A DNA stretch of 64,000 bases. Source: Fremontodendron californicum. Taxonomy: Eukaryota; Streptophyta; Magnoliopsida; Malvales; Malvaceae. Positions 1 to 12,331 of the stretch are shown piece by piece (positions within the stretch are counted from its first letter, which is position 1; each line of letters opens with the position of its first letter). The translations under genes were made by a program, and so were the position numbers. Location of the stretch: the NCBI GenBank assembly GCA_030761205.1, contig JAULJL010000015.1:10111501-10175500 (forward strand), given 5' to 3'. The notes beneath the pieces were generated by a model, which did not search any database, was not told the origin of the DNA, and was given only the letters and a program-made list of their open reading frames with translations.

Positions 1-1560
1 ATATTATCATGTGTCTTTTTATTCATCATATTAATTTTTTAATTTTTCTAAATATATGCTAATAAGAATATATGGTAATCTTCTAATGCAGCCGATGAAA
101 TTTATAAATTCTACCGATGATTTATGTTTAATATAACATTCTTTAACTCCCAAATCAAATCAATAATGGGTTCCATTAGAACCATTCCATTAAATTATTA
201 TTATTTATATTGTTAATAGAATTTTATAAACATGATTAGAATATTATTATTTTTAATTATTTCAAATATACACTAATAGTATATATGATAATCTTTTAAT
301 ACGGTTTATAAATTTTAAAATTTTCATTGATGATGTATGAGATAATTTTTTTTTTTTTTTTTTTTGTGTGTGTGTTTAATATAGCATTCTTTAACCTTCA
401 AATCAAACCAACATTGGGTTCCTTTAGAACCTTCCATGAAATTGGAAAATTACCATTTTATGATAAATGGTATATCTAAAACCATGATGGGACATGGTTG
501 ATATATTATAGGGTTAATTTGAAAAACATATCATCAACAATACAATTATTGTTAAATAGTATAATGAGTAAGAATTATTTAAAAATGAGAAATGAAAAAA
601 TAAAAAATTGTTAGGAAGAAATGTAAATACAAAATTACTTTTAATAAAAAAACTTCTCCTCTCTTTCCTCTTATTTTTTAATTTATATTTTTAATTAAAA
701 AATAAAATTTTTTAAAAATATTTTTTTTTAATTTTAAAAAATAGATTTTTTTATTTTTTAAAAATAAATATTTTTATATTTTAATTTACTTTTTTAAATT
801 AAACTATTTTAAAAAATAAAAATTAATATTTCTAAAATTAATATTTTTTATTTTTATTTTTAAAAATTAAAAAAATAAATATTTAAATATTTTATTTTAA
901 AATTTTATTTTTAATTAAAAATTTTAAAAAAATAATATTTCATGAATGGGAGGAAAATGAAAAATGAAGTTTTTTCATTGGGCAATTTTGTCTCTATAAT
1001 ATTTTTTCTAATAATTTTTAACTTCAACATTTTTCTTTTTCAAATAATTTTTGATTATTAAATCATTTAGCAATTATTCGACTATTTAGAGATTTTTTTT
1101 TGGATTTACCCTATATCATATACCGATTGATAAATAGACCAAATAAGAATAAGTAGTGTCTTAAATGTGCTTTGGCAGTGTGTTATAGTTTGAGATATGG
1201 ACCTGGATTTCTGATTGTGACTGAACAAACCGTCTCCTTTGAGTGGGCCAACCGTTTCTGATATCTATTTGATTCAATGTTCTTTCTTTTCTGGTTAAAC
1301 TACCCTATAACTATGGTTTTCCACTTTTTCAATAAACCCTTATGTTTTAATTTTTTTTACAAAGAAGATCGTAATTTATGAATAAAAAAAAAAATACAGA
1401 TGCTAAAATTTGAATTTCAGATTTGTTGAATATCATATTTTAAGGGTGACTGTATAAACCGCTTGGGCTAAACTCAGAATTTTGTATGTTTCAATTTTTA
1501 GTTTTTTATACAATCACTTGGATTTTATTCTACTAATTATAACTAATACCTCTAAAATAG
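1..1560. other. AT-rich intergenic DNA with a diverged tandem duplication
   Basis: No gene is visible. Positions about 55-190 and 275-445 are diverged copies of one another: both contain a run like ATATGGTAATCTTCTAAT, a fragment near TTTAATATARCATTCTTTAA, and TGGGTTCC-TTAGAACC. The remainder is A/T homopolymer-rich DNA without coding signal on either strand. Confidence 0.5.
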
Positions 1561-1574
1561 ATATAACAAAGTTT

Positions 1575-2646
1575 AGAATAAAATTTATTGATGATTTACA
1601 ATTTTTTTTTTATTAATGTTTCATTTTCATTTATAACTTTTAAAAATTGCATTAAACATTCATTACCTTTGATCAATATTTCATTTTCATCTATAACTTT
1701 TAAAACTTTCATATGCCACTATACGCGACCTTTCAAAATATTTTATCATTTATCGATCCATTAATCAAAAATTAAAAAATTATGAAATATTCACGTAAAA
1801 ACTAATTATCAATTTGTGTGGCTTGATACACGCATGATAGGGCCTATAAAAAATAATCAGTTTCATTTGGATCAATTTTTTTTTTTTTTTTTTTGTGTTT
1901 GAAAAAATAACACATTTATTCTTTTTTAATAAAATTTATTTCTATGTAAAAAAGAAGTAGAAAATTTAGGAGAAAATAGAAAATATGAGTTTGTTTAATA
2001 ATTTGAAGAACTTGAAAAAGTTAGATGAAAAAACTAATTTTGAAGGCATCAGGCCATATAATTTAGAAAAAATATTTTTTAATGTTACATATACTCTATA
2101 TATAACATATTTGTTTTTTAAAATAAATTTTATTTCTATGTAAAAAAGAAAAGTGAAGAGATTTGAAAGAAAAATAAAAATGTGAGTATTTCTAATAATT
2201 TGAAAAAAATTTGGTGCAAAGATTGATTTTGAAAAAATGATAGTTAAGTCTAGATCAAGCTTTGAAAATTAAATTTTATTTCATCAAAATTAAGTGTATT
2301 GTATATGATGTTTATGCTACATATATTTTTTTTTTATAAAAAAAACAGTCAATTGATCAACGTGAAGTTGACTATTTTTTTAAAACTCTGTCATGTATGC
2401 ATCATGTCATGTGATTTGATAATTGTTGTTTATATGAATATTTTTGTTAATTTTTTTGACTTTTGACTAAAGCATGATTGAATAATGAAAATTTTTGAAA
2501 GATTGCGGATGGTAAATGTAATTTTTAAAGATTATGGATAAAAATGAAATATTAATAAAGTTTGCGAATGGTAAAGTAACTTTTAAAAGTTATGAATAAA
2601 AATGATACATTGATAAAAACTCATGGATCAAAAGTGAATTTTACTC
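1575..2646. mobile_element. Long-TIR DNA element, short copy (family A/B)
   Basis: The two ends are inverted relative to each other: the left end reads AGAATAAAATTTATTGATG and the right end, on the other strand, starts near GGAGTAAAATTCAC. The roughly 350-bp arms consist of repeated phrases such as CATTTTCATCTATAACTTTT followed by ATTAATATTTCATTT, appearing as their complement near 2470-2640. The same arms occur at 34150-36497. There is no transposase ORF, so it would be non-autonomous. I could not identify a target duplication. Superfamily is unknown; long sub-repeated arms fit Mutator-like or foldback elements. Confidence 0.5.
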
Positions 2647-3059
2647 CAAAGTTTAATTCAATACTAGAAAAAATGACCTCGTTTTCGCAGAGGTATTTTT
2701 CATTTTTTTATTAAATTTGTAACTAAATAATAATAAGCATTAATTTTAAATATTAAATAATAAATTTTTATTTTTTTTAATTATAATAATTTAATATAAT
2801 TGTATCTGTGAATTATGAAAGTTAAGTTTATGAGAATTGTTTATTTACAAATTAGGTAATCAGAATACATTTTCAAATGTTATTTATATGTATTTTTTAA
2901 AAATATTTAGACTTTATTGACTTATTGTATACTGTATATTTTTATTTATAAGAGGTAAAAAATAATAAATGAAAAATAAGAAAATAAAATTATGATTTGT
3001 ATTTTATTCTCTCGTAAGATCGATTTTGTCACATAGGTTAGCAGCAATTTTTTTTTCTT

Positions 3060-4190
3060 CCACTTTTTAACTTTTTTTCCCGAGCGGGTCGAGTACGAAT
3101 CCTAAATCGACCCGCGAGTCAACGTGCGAAACAACCCCTTTAAATACATTATTTAAAGTTAAAATAATTAATAAAATAAATTTATTTTTTAAAATCTTTT
3201 CCTAGCCGGTCGGGTACAGATCTTAAATCGATCTGCGAGTCAATGTGCGGACTAACCCTTTAAAATATATTATTTAAAAATAAAATAAAAAATTAATTAA
3301 TAAAATATATATTTTTTAAACTTTTTTACGTGTGGGTCGGCTACGAATCCTAAATCTACCCGCGAGTCAACGTGCAGACCAAACTCTTTAAATACATCAT
3401 TTAAAAATAAAATAAAACTTAAAATATTAATATAATATATTTTTTTTAACGTTTTTCTCGAGCCAGTCGGATACGAATCCTAAATCGACCTGCGAGTCAA
3501 CATGCAGACTAACCATTTTAAATATATTATTTAAAAATAAAATATAATAACTAATTAATTAATAAACTAAATTTCTTTTTTTTAACTTTTTTTTTCGTAC
3601 GGACCCTAAATCAACTCGCGAGTCAACATGCGGACCAACCACTTTAAATACATCATTTAAACATAAAATAAAATAAAAAAACTAAAAATAATTAATAAAA
3701 TAAGATTTTCTTTTAATTTTTTTTCCGGACGGGTCTGATACGGATCTTAAATCGACACGCGAGTGAACTTGTGGGCCAACCCTTTAAATACATCATTTAA
3801 AAATAAAATTAAAGTAATTAATAAAATAAATTTTTTATTTTAACTTTTTTTTTTCAAGCGAGTCGGGTACATATCCTAAATCGACCTGCGAGTCAACATG
3901 CAGACCAATTTCTTTAAATATATCATTTAAAAATAGAATAAAAATAAAAAATTAATAAAATAAAGTTCTTTTTTATTTTTTTCTGAGCGGATCGGGTTAA
4001 ATCGACCCGCGAGTCAACGTATGGACTAACCCCTTTAAATATATCATTTAAAAATTAAAAAAAAAATCTAAAAAAAAATCTAAAAATAATTAATAAAATA
4101 ATTTTTTTCTTTTCGAACGGATCGGGTATCAACTTGTGAGTTATCGTGCAGACTAACCACTTTAAATATATCATTTAAAAAAAAAAAAAA
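3060..4190. repeat. Tandem repeat of about 125 bp, nine diverged units
   Basis: Nine diverged units start near 3072, 3196, 3320, 3448, 3588, 3717, 3842, 3971 and 4106. Each has a T-rich run, a GC-richer core (GCGGGTCGGGTAC, ATCCTAAATCGACCCGCG, AGTCAACGTGCGGAC) and an A/T tail containing TTTAAATACATCATTT. In the best units the core forms a hairpin because GCGGGTCGA is followed by TCGACCCGC. The fifth and ninth units have lost part of the core. Confidence 0.85.
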
Positions 4191-4233
4191 ACTTAAAACA
4201 AAATCTAAAAAAAATAAGCAAGACCCATTAAGG

Positions 4234-4234
4234 G

Positions 4235-4270
<36 letters not shown>
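4234..4270. repeat. (TA)n microsatellite
   Basis: An uninterrupted run of alternating T and A lies just left of the outer retrotransposon. Similar shorter runs occur at 32458-32480, 37284-37340, 59081-59106 and 60727-60745. Confidence 0.95.
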
Positions 4271-4273
<3 letters not shown>

Positions 4274-4372
4274 GTGGTAGGACAAAATTATCCCTTGCAC
4301 ATTTGAAAAAAGTCTCTTGAATTTTTTAGACTCAAAAATAATATATAGTAGATAGAAACTATATATGCTAAG

Positions 4373-6401
4373 TGTCATAACCTTTTTTCGACCGCTAAGA
4401 CGAATTTGAAAAAAAAAATGGAGTCGCCACCAATCTTTTTTGCTAGGTGTGATTGGCCACCTATTAAAACCGGTTTTAGTAAAATATTTTAAAATTGATT
4501 AAAACATTTTGTAAAACCAATTTCGAAGTCCGCGTTTTGAACCAGAGAGTAAAACAAAATTGGGTTCGGGAGTCAGTTACGTGCGGGGAAGGATTAGCAC
4601 CCCCGCAACGCCCGTTTAGAAAACGGTACCATTTAATCACGTGCTATCTTAAATTTCGATTTAATGGATTCGACATCACTATTTAAAAATAATTCTCTTT
4701 TCTTTTTATTTTATTTTATTAAAAAAACATGTTTATTATTTTTTTTTGAATTTTTTTTGAATTATTATTATTTTTTTGAAAACGAAAGTGAACATAAATT
4801 TGTTATCGAAAATACTCATTAAATATTCCCAACATTCTTGGTGGTATTTAACGAGATCTTCTCACCTCAAGATATCTTAGGAATCACAACCGTGATATCC
4901 TTCGAATTCCGTCGTCGGCAATTTACATCCATTTTTTATTTAAATGCGTATGATGCGAATATTTAAATATCAGATGCATACGACTTAGCATATAAGACAT
5001 ATGATTAAATACATAACTATAAGATTAAACATACAAATTAAAAAACACGAGTATAGCAAGATATCAAATGCGTAGATATTTATTCTTTATTCGTTCTTTT
5101 TTTATTTTGATGATTTTCATAAATGAAAACGAATTTTTGTATTGAGTATATCGCTAAATACTCCCACTACCCGTGGTGATATTTAGCTAAATTCTCTCAC
5201 CTCGGGATGTCTTAGGAATCACAACCGTGACGTCCTTCGAATTCCGTCGTCGGTAACTCGCATTTATTAAAATCTTTTTTTCTTTTTGAAAAGTAAATTA
5301 AAATGCTTTTAATAATTATTTTCGAATAAAAGAAATTATCTATGTAAGAATAATTCTCGAATCACTCCGATATTTTCAATAATGTTTCGATTATTATTCT
5401 TACTCGGACAATTTCAAAGAACGATTGATGTTCTGACCATCCCGAGAAAGAAATCCATTTTTTAGAGAATTTTATTTACCGAAAATAATTTTAAAAGACA
5501 TGTATTAATTAGAATTATTATTTTATAATATTTTAAAACTGAAACCGAATAATAAAAATATATCGGATACTGGACAAAAATAAATAAATAAAAATAATAA
5601 TATAATAATAAAAAAATAATGAAGAAGTTAAAATCATACCTGAAAAATGTCGAGAATTAAAACGCCGGACTTGATCTTCGTAAAATCACCTTTTTTTTTA
5701 ATGGGTGTTTTTGATTTTTTTTTTTGCAGGGTTCAGAATGCTTTTCTTTGTGTGTGGGGGTTCGGTGGTGGGGGTCTTTTTCTAGAGAGAAAAGGAGGGC
5801 TCGATCTGGTTATTTGGGGTCCGGATCTGGGTTTTTTCTTTGGTGGGTTTTTTTGGGTCGATCTGGGGGGGTCGTTCCGGAAAGTTTTTTTTTTTTCGAA
5901 AACTGATTGAGGGGGGTTTTATGGTGGGGTTGAGTGTTTAGGTGTTTGTGTGTGGGTTTGGGTTTGGGTGGTTGGTGGTGGCAGGGGAGAGTTTCTGGCA
6001 GCGTGTGGGGCTGTCAGGGGTTGGTGTTGGCGTGTGGGGGAGGGTCAGGTCGGTTGGTGGTGGTGGCAGAGGGGTAGTTGCCTGGGGAAAGGTGGCTGCC
6101 AGGGCTAGGGCTTCCTAAGGTTTGGGGGGGTTGTAGGGTTTCAGTTGGAAGACGTAGGGTTATTGGTTTTGGGCCAGTTGGGCCTGCTGGGTAACAGGCC
6201 CGATTTGGCCTGTTGGGCCTGCTGGTTAGCAGGCCCGATTTGGCCTGTTGGGCCTGCTAACCAGCAGGCCCAAACGGGCCTTGGGTGGGCTTGATTGGGT
6301 TTGGGTTTAGTTTGCAAATCGGGCCTGCTAAATGGCAGGCCCTGTTTGCAAATAGCCCGGGTCGGATTCGGATCCGACCCGGGCAAAAATTGGTTACTAC
6401 A
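4373..6401 (-). repeat. 3' LTR of the outer Tat/Ogre element
   Basis: Begins TGTCATAACC and ends GGTTACTACA on the plus strand, matching 29225-31289. Its transcriptional 5' (U3) end lies at the high coordinate. It contains GC-rich palindromes (6165-6384) and, near 4575-4610, the complement of GGGTGCTAATCCTTCC...CACGTAAC. That motif is shared with the unrelated-looking LTR at 59430-61722 and is typical of Tat/Ogre LTRs as I recall them. The small open frames here (for example 5647-5910 and 6141-6386) are repeated in the other LTR and are not genes. Confidence 0.95.
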
Positions 6402-6414
6402 GCTGCCCCTCTTT
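6402..6414 (-). promoter_or_regulatory. Polypurine tract of the outer element
   Basis: On the minus strand AAAGAGGGGCAGC directly abuts the LTR start TGTAGTAACC. This is the expected position and composition for the plus-strand DNA primer. Confidence 0.85.
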
Positions 6415-6490
6415 GCACATTGCTGAGAATCAGGAATAGGGCAAAGACAGTATAACCAATTTTGTCCGGTTATAGAGATCCATTTTTAGC

Positions 6491-7640
6491 GAGGCTCTAT
6501 CATTTGGGAAATAAATTGCTCTTCTCATTAGAGGCTCTATCACTTGAAAAATAAATTGCTCATCTCATCAGAGGCTCTATCACTTGAAAAATAAATTGCT
6601 CCTCTCATCAGAGGCTCTATCACTTGAAAAATAAGTTGCTCCTCTCATAAGAGGCTCTATCACTTGAAAAATAAATTGCTCATCTCATCATAGGCTCTAT
6701 CACTTGAAAAATAAATTGCTCTTCTCATCAGAGGCTCTATCACTTGAAAAATAAGTTGCTCATCTCATCAGAGGCTCTATCACTTGAAAAATAAGTTGCT
6801 CCTCTCATCAGAGGCTCTATCACTTGGAAAATAAGTTGCTCCTCTCATCAGAGACTCTATCACTTGAAAAATAAATTGCTCCTCTCATCAGAGGCTCTAT
6901 CACTTGAAAAATAAGTTGCTCCTCTCATCAGAGGCTCTATCACTTGGAAAATAAATTGCTCCTCTCATCAGAGGCTCTATCACTTGAAAAATAAATTGCT
7001 CCTCTCGTCAGAGGCTCTATCACTTGAAAAATAAATTGCTCCTCTCATCAGAGGCTCTATCACTTGAAAAATAAATTGCTCCTCTCATCAGAGGCTCTAT
7101 CACTTGAAAAATAAATTGCTCCTCTCATCAGAGGCTCTATCACTTGAAAAATAAATTGCTCCTCTCATCAGAGGCTCTATCACTTGAAAAATAAGTTGCT
7201 CCTCTCATCAGAGGCTCTATCACTTGAAAAATAAGTTGCTCCTCTCATCAGAGGCTCTATCACTTGGAAAATAAATTGCTCCTCTCATCAGAGGCTCTAT
7301 CACTTGAAAAATAAATTGCTCCTCTCGTCAGAGGCTCTATCACTTGAAAAATAAATTGCTCCTCTCATCAGAGGCTCTATCACTTGAAAAATAAATTGCT
7401 CCTCTCATCAGAGGCTCTATCACTTGAAAAATAAGTTGCTCCTCTCATCAGAGGCTCTATCACTTGAAAAATAAGTTGCTCCTCTCATCAGAGGCTCTAT
7501 CACTTGGAAAATAAATTGCTCCTCTCATCAGAGGCTCTATCACTTGAAAAATAAATTGCTCTTCTCATCAGAGGCTCTATCACGTGAAAAATAAATTGCT
7601 CATCTCATCAGAGGCTCTATCACTTGAAAAATAAATTGCT
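6491..7640. repeat. 40-bp satellite-like tandem array, about 29 copies
   Basis: There are 28 complete 40-bp units and a final 30-bp partial unit. Each starts GAGGCTCTATCACTTGAAAA and continues ATAAATTGCT then CCTCTCATCA. Units are nearly identical and vary at a few sites: ATAAGTTGCT for ATAAATTGCT, CACTTGGAAA, CTCGTCA, CATCTC and CTTCTC. Variants repeat in order, so units 12-19 and 20-25 are segmental copies, two units shorter in the second. The array lies in the 3' UTR between integrase and the 3' LTR, where Tat/Ogre elements are known to carry variable tandem repeats. There are no unique spacers, so it is not a CRISPR array. Confidence 0.97.
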
Positions 7641-8685
7641 ACCTTCTTCCTGATTATGATGATTTTTAACTCCCTGTTGGTTTCCATTTTTCTTGTCTGC
7701 CTGTCATTCACACCTTCTTTTTGTACAATGTTAATTCCTGATTGTTAGCAATGTCATGATGATGCAATGCGTGCTTATGATAATGGAATGTATGATTTAA
7801 GGCTCGAATCATGATTCGATGCCCCTGTGTGTATCTTAACTTGATTAAACTTCTCATGCTATTTTTCTGTAAGTTTTTTTTTTTTATTTTCCAATTTCCT
7901 TTCTTTTCCTTCTTCGGCTTGACTAACTGTCCACAACCTACTTCTTCACGATCTTTTCTTAGCCGGAGTCAGAGCTTTGTATACTTCCCTTAAAATCATT
8001 TCACATGTCAAACATTACTTTCTTTACATCCAAAGAGCATAAGTAAATCGATGTCTCATATTGCCCCGTCATCTCCTTATCATCATTTTTTTCTCTTTCT
8101 GATTTTCCAATTCTCAGATTTTCCTAGAGTAATCGTGAAAGCTCCATTTATGCCGTGTTCATTTATTTATCATCATTCACATTTCATGTCAACATCATGC
8201 ATTATTTTAAAAAATTTCAAAGAAAAGAAGATAACTTAAAGATAAAACTTCATGAATTGGGGTCAATATTTCCATTTTAGAGAGAAAATAACATATTGGC
8301 ATCAATCAAAAGGGAAATAAAGACCAAAAAAGGATAGATCCCTCCATAATGAATACTCAAACGAACTCAATCGGTCTAATCCGGATTTCTCTTTTGAGAG
8401 GGAAATATCCATTGATGTCCTTGACTCTTCTGAGAGCGTCCAACCACAAATTACCCTCTCTATCTTGCACAATTCAACCACGCTGCACTTTGCCATTTGC
8501 TCAAAGTTTCCATCCTGCCTTGATCTTTTGCCCCACATAATCGCTTCAGATGGGTTATTTCCGGTTGCCCCAACTTTTTTTTATCCTTCGTCTAGGCCGC
8601 CTTTTACGGTTTTCGACCTGGATCCTTCCTTTGATTCGAACTGCCATTTCAGGTTTTCAGCCCGAACCTCTCTTTTTTTTTTTTT
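7641..8685 (-). other. 3' untranslated region of the outer element
   Basis: About 1 kb between the 40-bp array and the integrase stop codon. It contains pyrimidine-rich runs and several short open frames on both strands (for example 8302-8538 minus) that show no recognisable domain. I treat it as non-coding retroelement UTR. Confidence 0.7.
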
Positions 8686-10044
8686 TTACACATAATATTT
8701 CTTTACTACATCAGCATTGATCGGGCTCGAAAAATCTGCGCCATCCATTTCGGCTAAAATCATTGCCCCTCCTGAAAATACTCTTTTCACCACGTACGGG
8801 CCTTCCCAATTCGGTGCCCATTTTCCTCTCGGATCTTGCTGATTAGGAAGGATCTTTTTCAAAACCAAATCACCTTCTCGAAACTCTCTTGGGCGAACCT
8901 TTTTATTGTGTGTCCTCATCATCTGTCTTTGGTATAATTGGCCATGACACAGTGCCGTCATCATTTTTTCCTCAATCAAATTAAGCTGCTCATAGCGGGC
9001 TCGAACCCATTCCGCTTCTTCCAACTCAACTTCCATCAAAATTCTTAAAGAGGGGATCTCAACCTCAATCGGCGTAGCCCCCGTAGAAGTATGCACCGAT
9101 GTTCTGTAAGCGTGCAGAGCGAACGGGAGTTTCTCGTGCCAATCTTTGTACTTATCAGTCATTTTAGCCACGATTTTCTTTATATTCTTGTTAGCAGCCT
9201 CCACTGCCCCGTTCATCTTGGGACGGTAAGGTGCTGAGTTGTGATGTCTGACTTTAAACTGAGTACAAATCTCTTTCATCATGGCGTTGTTTAGATTGAG
9301 AGCATTATCTGTAATGATTTTCTCTGGGAGACCGTATCGGCAGATTACTTCCTTCTTCAAGAATCTACACACCATTGTCTTGGTCACGCTAACGTAAGAA
9401 GCAGCTTCAAACCACTTCGTTAAATAATCGATCACCACCAAAATAAAGCGATGTCCGTTCGAGGCCTTAGGGGTAATCGACCCAATCACATCCATTCCCC
9501 ACATAGAGAAAGGCCATGGTGTTGTCATAACATGCATAGCTATCGGAGGAGCATGTACCTTATCCGCGTATATTTGGCACTTATGGCATTTCCGGACATA
9601 CCTGATGCAATCCCTCTCCACTGTCATCCAATAATAACCTGCTCTAATAATCTGCTTAGCCATCATGTGGCCGTTTGCATGTGTTCCACAAACCCCTTCA
9701 TGAACTTCCTCGAGTATTCTCTTAGCTTCATTTGCTTCCACGCACCTTAGCAATGTATGATCTCTACTCCTTTTGTACAATACTTCTTTATCTAGAAAGA
9801 ATCCCATCGCCAATCTTCTCAAAGTTCTTTTGTCATTTTCTGTGGCATGTTCCGGGTATTGCTGATGTTTTACGTATTGCAGGATGTCGTGGTACCATGG
9901 CCTCCCATCCGGCTCTTCTTCAACATGCATACAGTGTACGGGAACTTCTCATATGCTCATCTTAATGGGCTGGACGTCAGCGCTTGTATTTATCTTGAAC
10001 ATTGAGGCTAACGTAGCAAGAGCGTCGGCCATTTGATTTTCCTC
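8686..10044 (-). pseudogene. Integrase of the outer element (C-terminal part of pol)
   Basis: The frame continues directly from RT-RNase H. It shows the HHCC zinc finger (H...H near HEGVCGTHANGH, then CHKC), the catalytic core with D in GMDVIGSI, D in IITDNALNLN and E in NGAVEAANKN, and a C-terminal segment with GPYVV. A TGA codon (minus strand, about 9943-9945) after KMSI and another at 10045-10047 break the polyprotein; both could be CGA to TGA changes. The second catalytic block has TDNA where this lineage normally has TDNG. The protein would have inserted the cDNA into the host chromosome. The open part (9930 to 8686) is 414 codons. Confidence 0.9.
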
Positions 10045-12112
10045 TCAGGGTAGATAGTTGAATTCGATCTTTTCTAACTGCTGAACCAATTCAACTATGA
10101 ACTTGTGGTATAGAACCAACTTCGAGTCCCTTGTCTCCCATTCCCCTTTCAACTGGCAAATGACTAGAGCCGAGTCTCCATACACCTCTAACTCGCTTAT
10201 CTTCTTTGCAATAGCCGCTTGAAGTCCCATGACACAGGCCTCATACTCCGCCACATTATTGGTGCATTTGAAAGTTAATCTTGCAGTGATTGGGCAGTAA
10301 GTCCCTTCTGGCGATATCAAAACTGCTCCGACACCGTGCCCCAGAGCATTCGATGCACCGTTGAAATACATCTTCCACACATCTTTCTTTAGTTCCTCGT
10401 CTTCATCTTTTTCGGAAATAGCCATTAAGTCTTCATCAGGGAAATCAAATTTCACAGGCTCATAATCTTCGGTGGCTTTATCCGCCAGGAATTCGGCTAC
10501 TGCACTTCCTTTTATGGCCTTCTGCGAGACATAGGTGATGTCATATTCAGACAGCAGAACTTGCCTTCTTGCCAGTCTTCCTGATAACGAGGGTTTCTCA
10601 AAAATGTATTTAATGGGGTCCAATTTAGCAATAAGCAACGTGGTATGGTATAACATATATTGTCGGAGCCTATGAGCAGCCCAAGCCAACGCGCAACATA
10701 TCTTTTCTACTGCCAAGTACTTGGCTTCGTAATCTGTAAACTTTTTGCTCAGGTAGTAGATGGCATGTTCTTTCTTGCTTGTCTCATCTTGCTGTCCCAA
10801 AACACAACCCATGGATTTCTCATGTACTACCAAATACAAAATGAGCGGTCTTCTTGGTGTTGGTGGTACCAGTACCGGTGGGTTGGTAAGACATTCTTTC
10901 ACTTTGTCGAATGCTTCCTGGAAATCCTCATCCCATTCACCTGGATCACGTTTTCTGAGGAGTTTGAAAATTGGATCACACTTAGCGGTGAGCTGAGAAA
11001 TGAAACGGGCAATGTAATTCAATCTTCCCAGAAATCCTCGCACTTCCTTCTGTGTCCGAGGCGGAGATAAATTCTGGATAGCACGTATCTTGTCAGGATC
11101 TACTTCAATTCCTTTCTCATTAACAATGAAACCCAGAAGTTTTCCGGATGTCATACCAAAAGTGCACTTGGCCGGGTTGAGCTTAAGTTGGAATTTCCTT
11201 AATCGCCCGAATAACTTTCTCAGATTAACCACATGATCTTCATCTTGACGTGACTTTGCAATCATGTCATCGACATAAACTTCTACTTCTTTGTGCATTA
11301 TGTCGTGAAAGAGGGTCACCATTGCTCTTTGATAAGTTGCACCAGCGTTTTTCAATCCAAACGGCATAACCTTGTAACAAAATGTTCTCCACATTGTCAC
11401 GAAAGTGGTCCTTTCCATATCTTCTGGTGCCATCTTGATTTGGTTGTAGCCCGAAAAACCGTCCATAAATGAGAACAGTGAGTGTTTAGCAGTATTATCG
11501 ACCAAGGTATCGATATGGGGTAGTGGGAAGCTATCTTTTGGACTAGCTCTGTTTAGGTCCCGATAATCAACGCACATTCGTACTTTCCCATTTTTCTTCG
11601 GGACTGGAACCACGTTTGCTACCCATTCGGGATACTTGGTGACTTCCGAAAATCCGGCATCGAACTGCTTTTTTACTTCTTCCTTGACTTTTAGCAGCAT
11701 TTCAGGCTTCATCCGTCTCAACTTCTGTTTCACAGGTTTGCATTCCGGTTTTAAAGGCAAACGATGCACCACAATATCTGTATCGAGTCCCAACATGTCT
11801 TGATAGGACCATGCGAACACATCTGCATACTCATGGAGTAATTCTACCAACTCTTGCTTCTTTGTCTCTGGTAGCGAAGTACCGATTTTTACTTCTTTCT
11901 TATTATCCTCATCTCCTAGATTAACAACTTCTGTTGTCTCCTGGTGAGGCATAATTTGTTTTTCTTCTGATTCTATTAATCTCAATAGATCGAGTGGTAA
12001 ATCGTAGTTCTCTGCAGTCTCTTCATCGTCAATTTCATCAATATCAATGCATTTCTCAAAATTGATTTCCGGATTACTGATGAGATTGTTTTTGCATTCA
12101 TTATTAGGAGAC
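10045..12112 (-). pseudogene. Reverse transcriptase with two RNase H domains (outer element)
   Basis: After the proposed intron acceptor the frame reads SPNNEC and runs to a TGA at 10045-10047. RT blocks are clear: FMDGFSGYNQI, KNAGATYQRAM and the catalytic YVDD. A first RNase H follows (region with YYLSKKFTDYEAKY). A second, archaeal-type RNase H comes after it (GVGAVLISPEG, TNNVAEYEACVMGL, YGDSALVICQLKGEW), which is a hallmark of the Tat lineage. In the second domain the first catalytic Asp is Asn (YFNGAS), a GAC to AAC change. The terminal stop interrupts a motif continuing EENQMADALATLASMF, so translation would originally have run on into integrase in the same frame. Confidence 0.92.
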
Positions 12113-12331
12113 CTGGAAAGGTATAAGCAAAATAATATAGATAATTGTATAGGAAGGCAAAATAGAAGGATGGACTATAAAAGAAATAGCAAATGAATGG
12201 AGACATAATGCATCATAATTGTCATTTATTTGAATGATAAGTTCATAAAAGGAGCCCGTGCACAAAAGGAAATCTCATAACACTCTTGGGCGGAAGTGTT
12301 CGAGAACTTAATTTGTTAATCAGAAAGAGAC
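12113..12331 (-). other. Candidate intron between protease and RT (Ogre-type)
   Basis: Protease and RT frames are separated by a stretch with in-frame stops that has no similarity to pol. On the minus strand a donor AG|GTCTCT (12333-12328) and an acceptor CTTTCCAG|G (ending 12113) give a 219-nt intron with a pyrimidine-rich 3' end (TTTTGCTTATACCTTTCCAG). Splicing joins ...VFR to SPNNEC in frame. Ogre elements are known to have a spliced intron at exactly this place. The exact donor is an inference; the acceptor is better supported. Confidence 0.7.

Noticed and set aside
5647..6386. Open frames in the G-rich part of the LTR (also at 30508-31342)
   Set aside because: Both LTR copies have them only because of a skewed G-rich composition and palindromes. 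They differ in length between copies and have no domain.
6491..7640. Possible CRISPR array
   Set aside because: Head-to-tail 40-bp units with no unique spacers, in a plant retrotransposon UTR.
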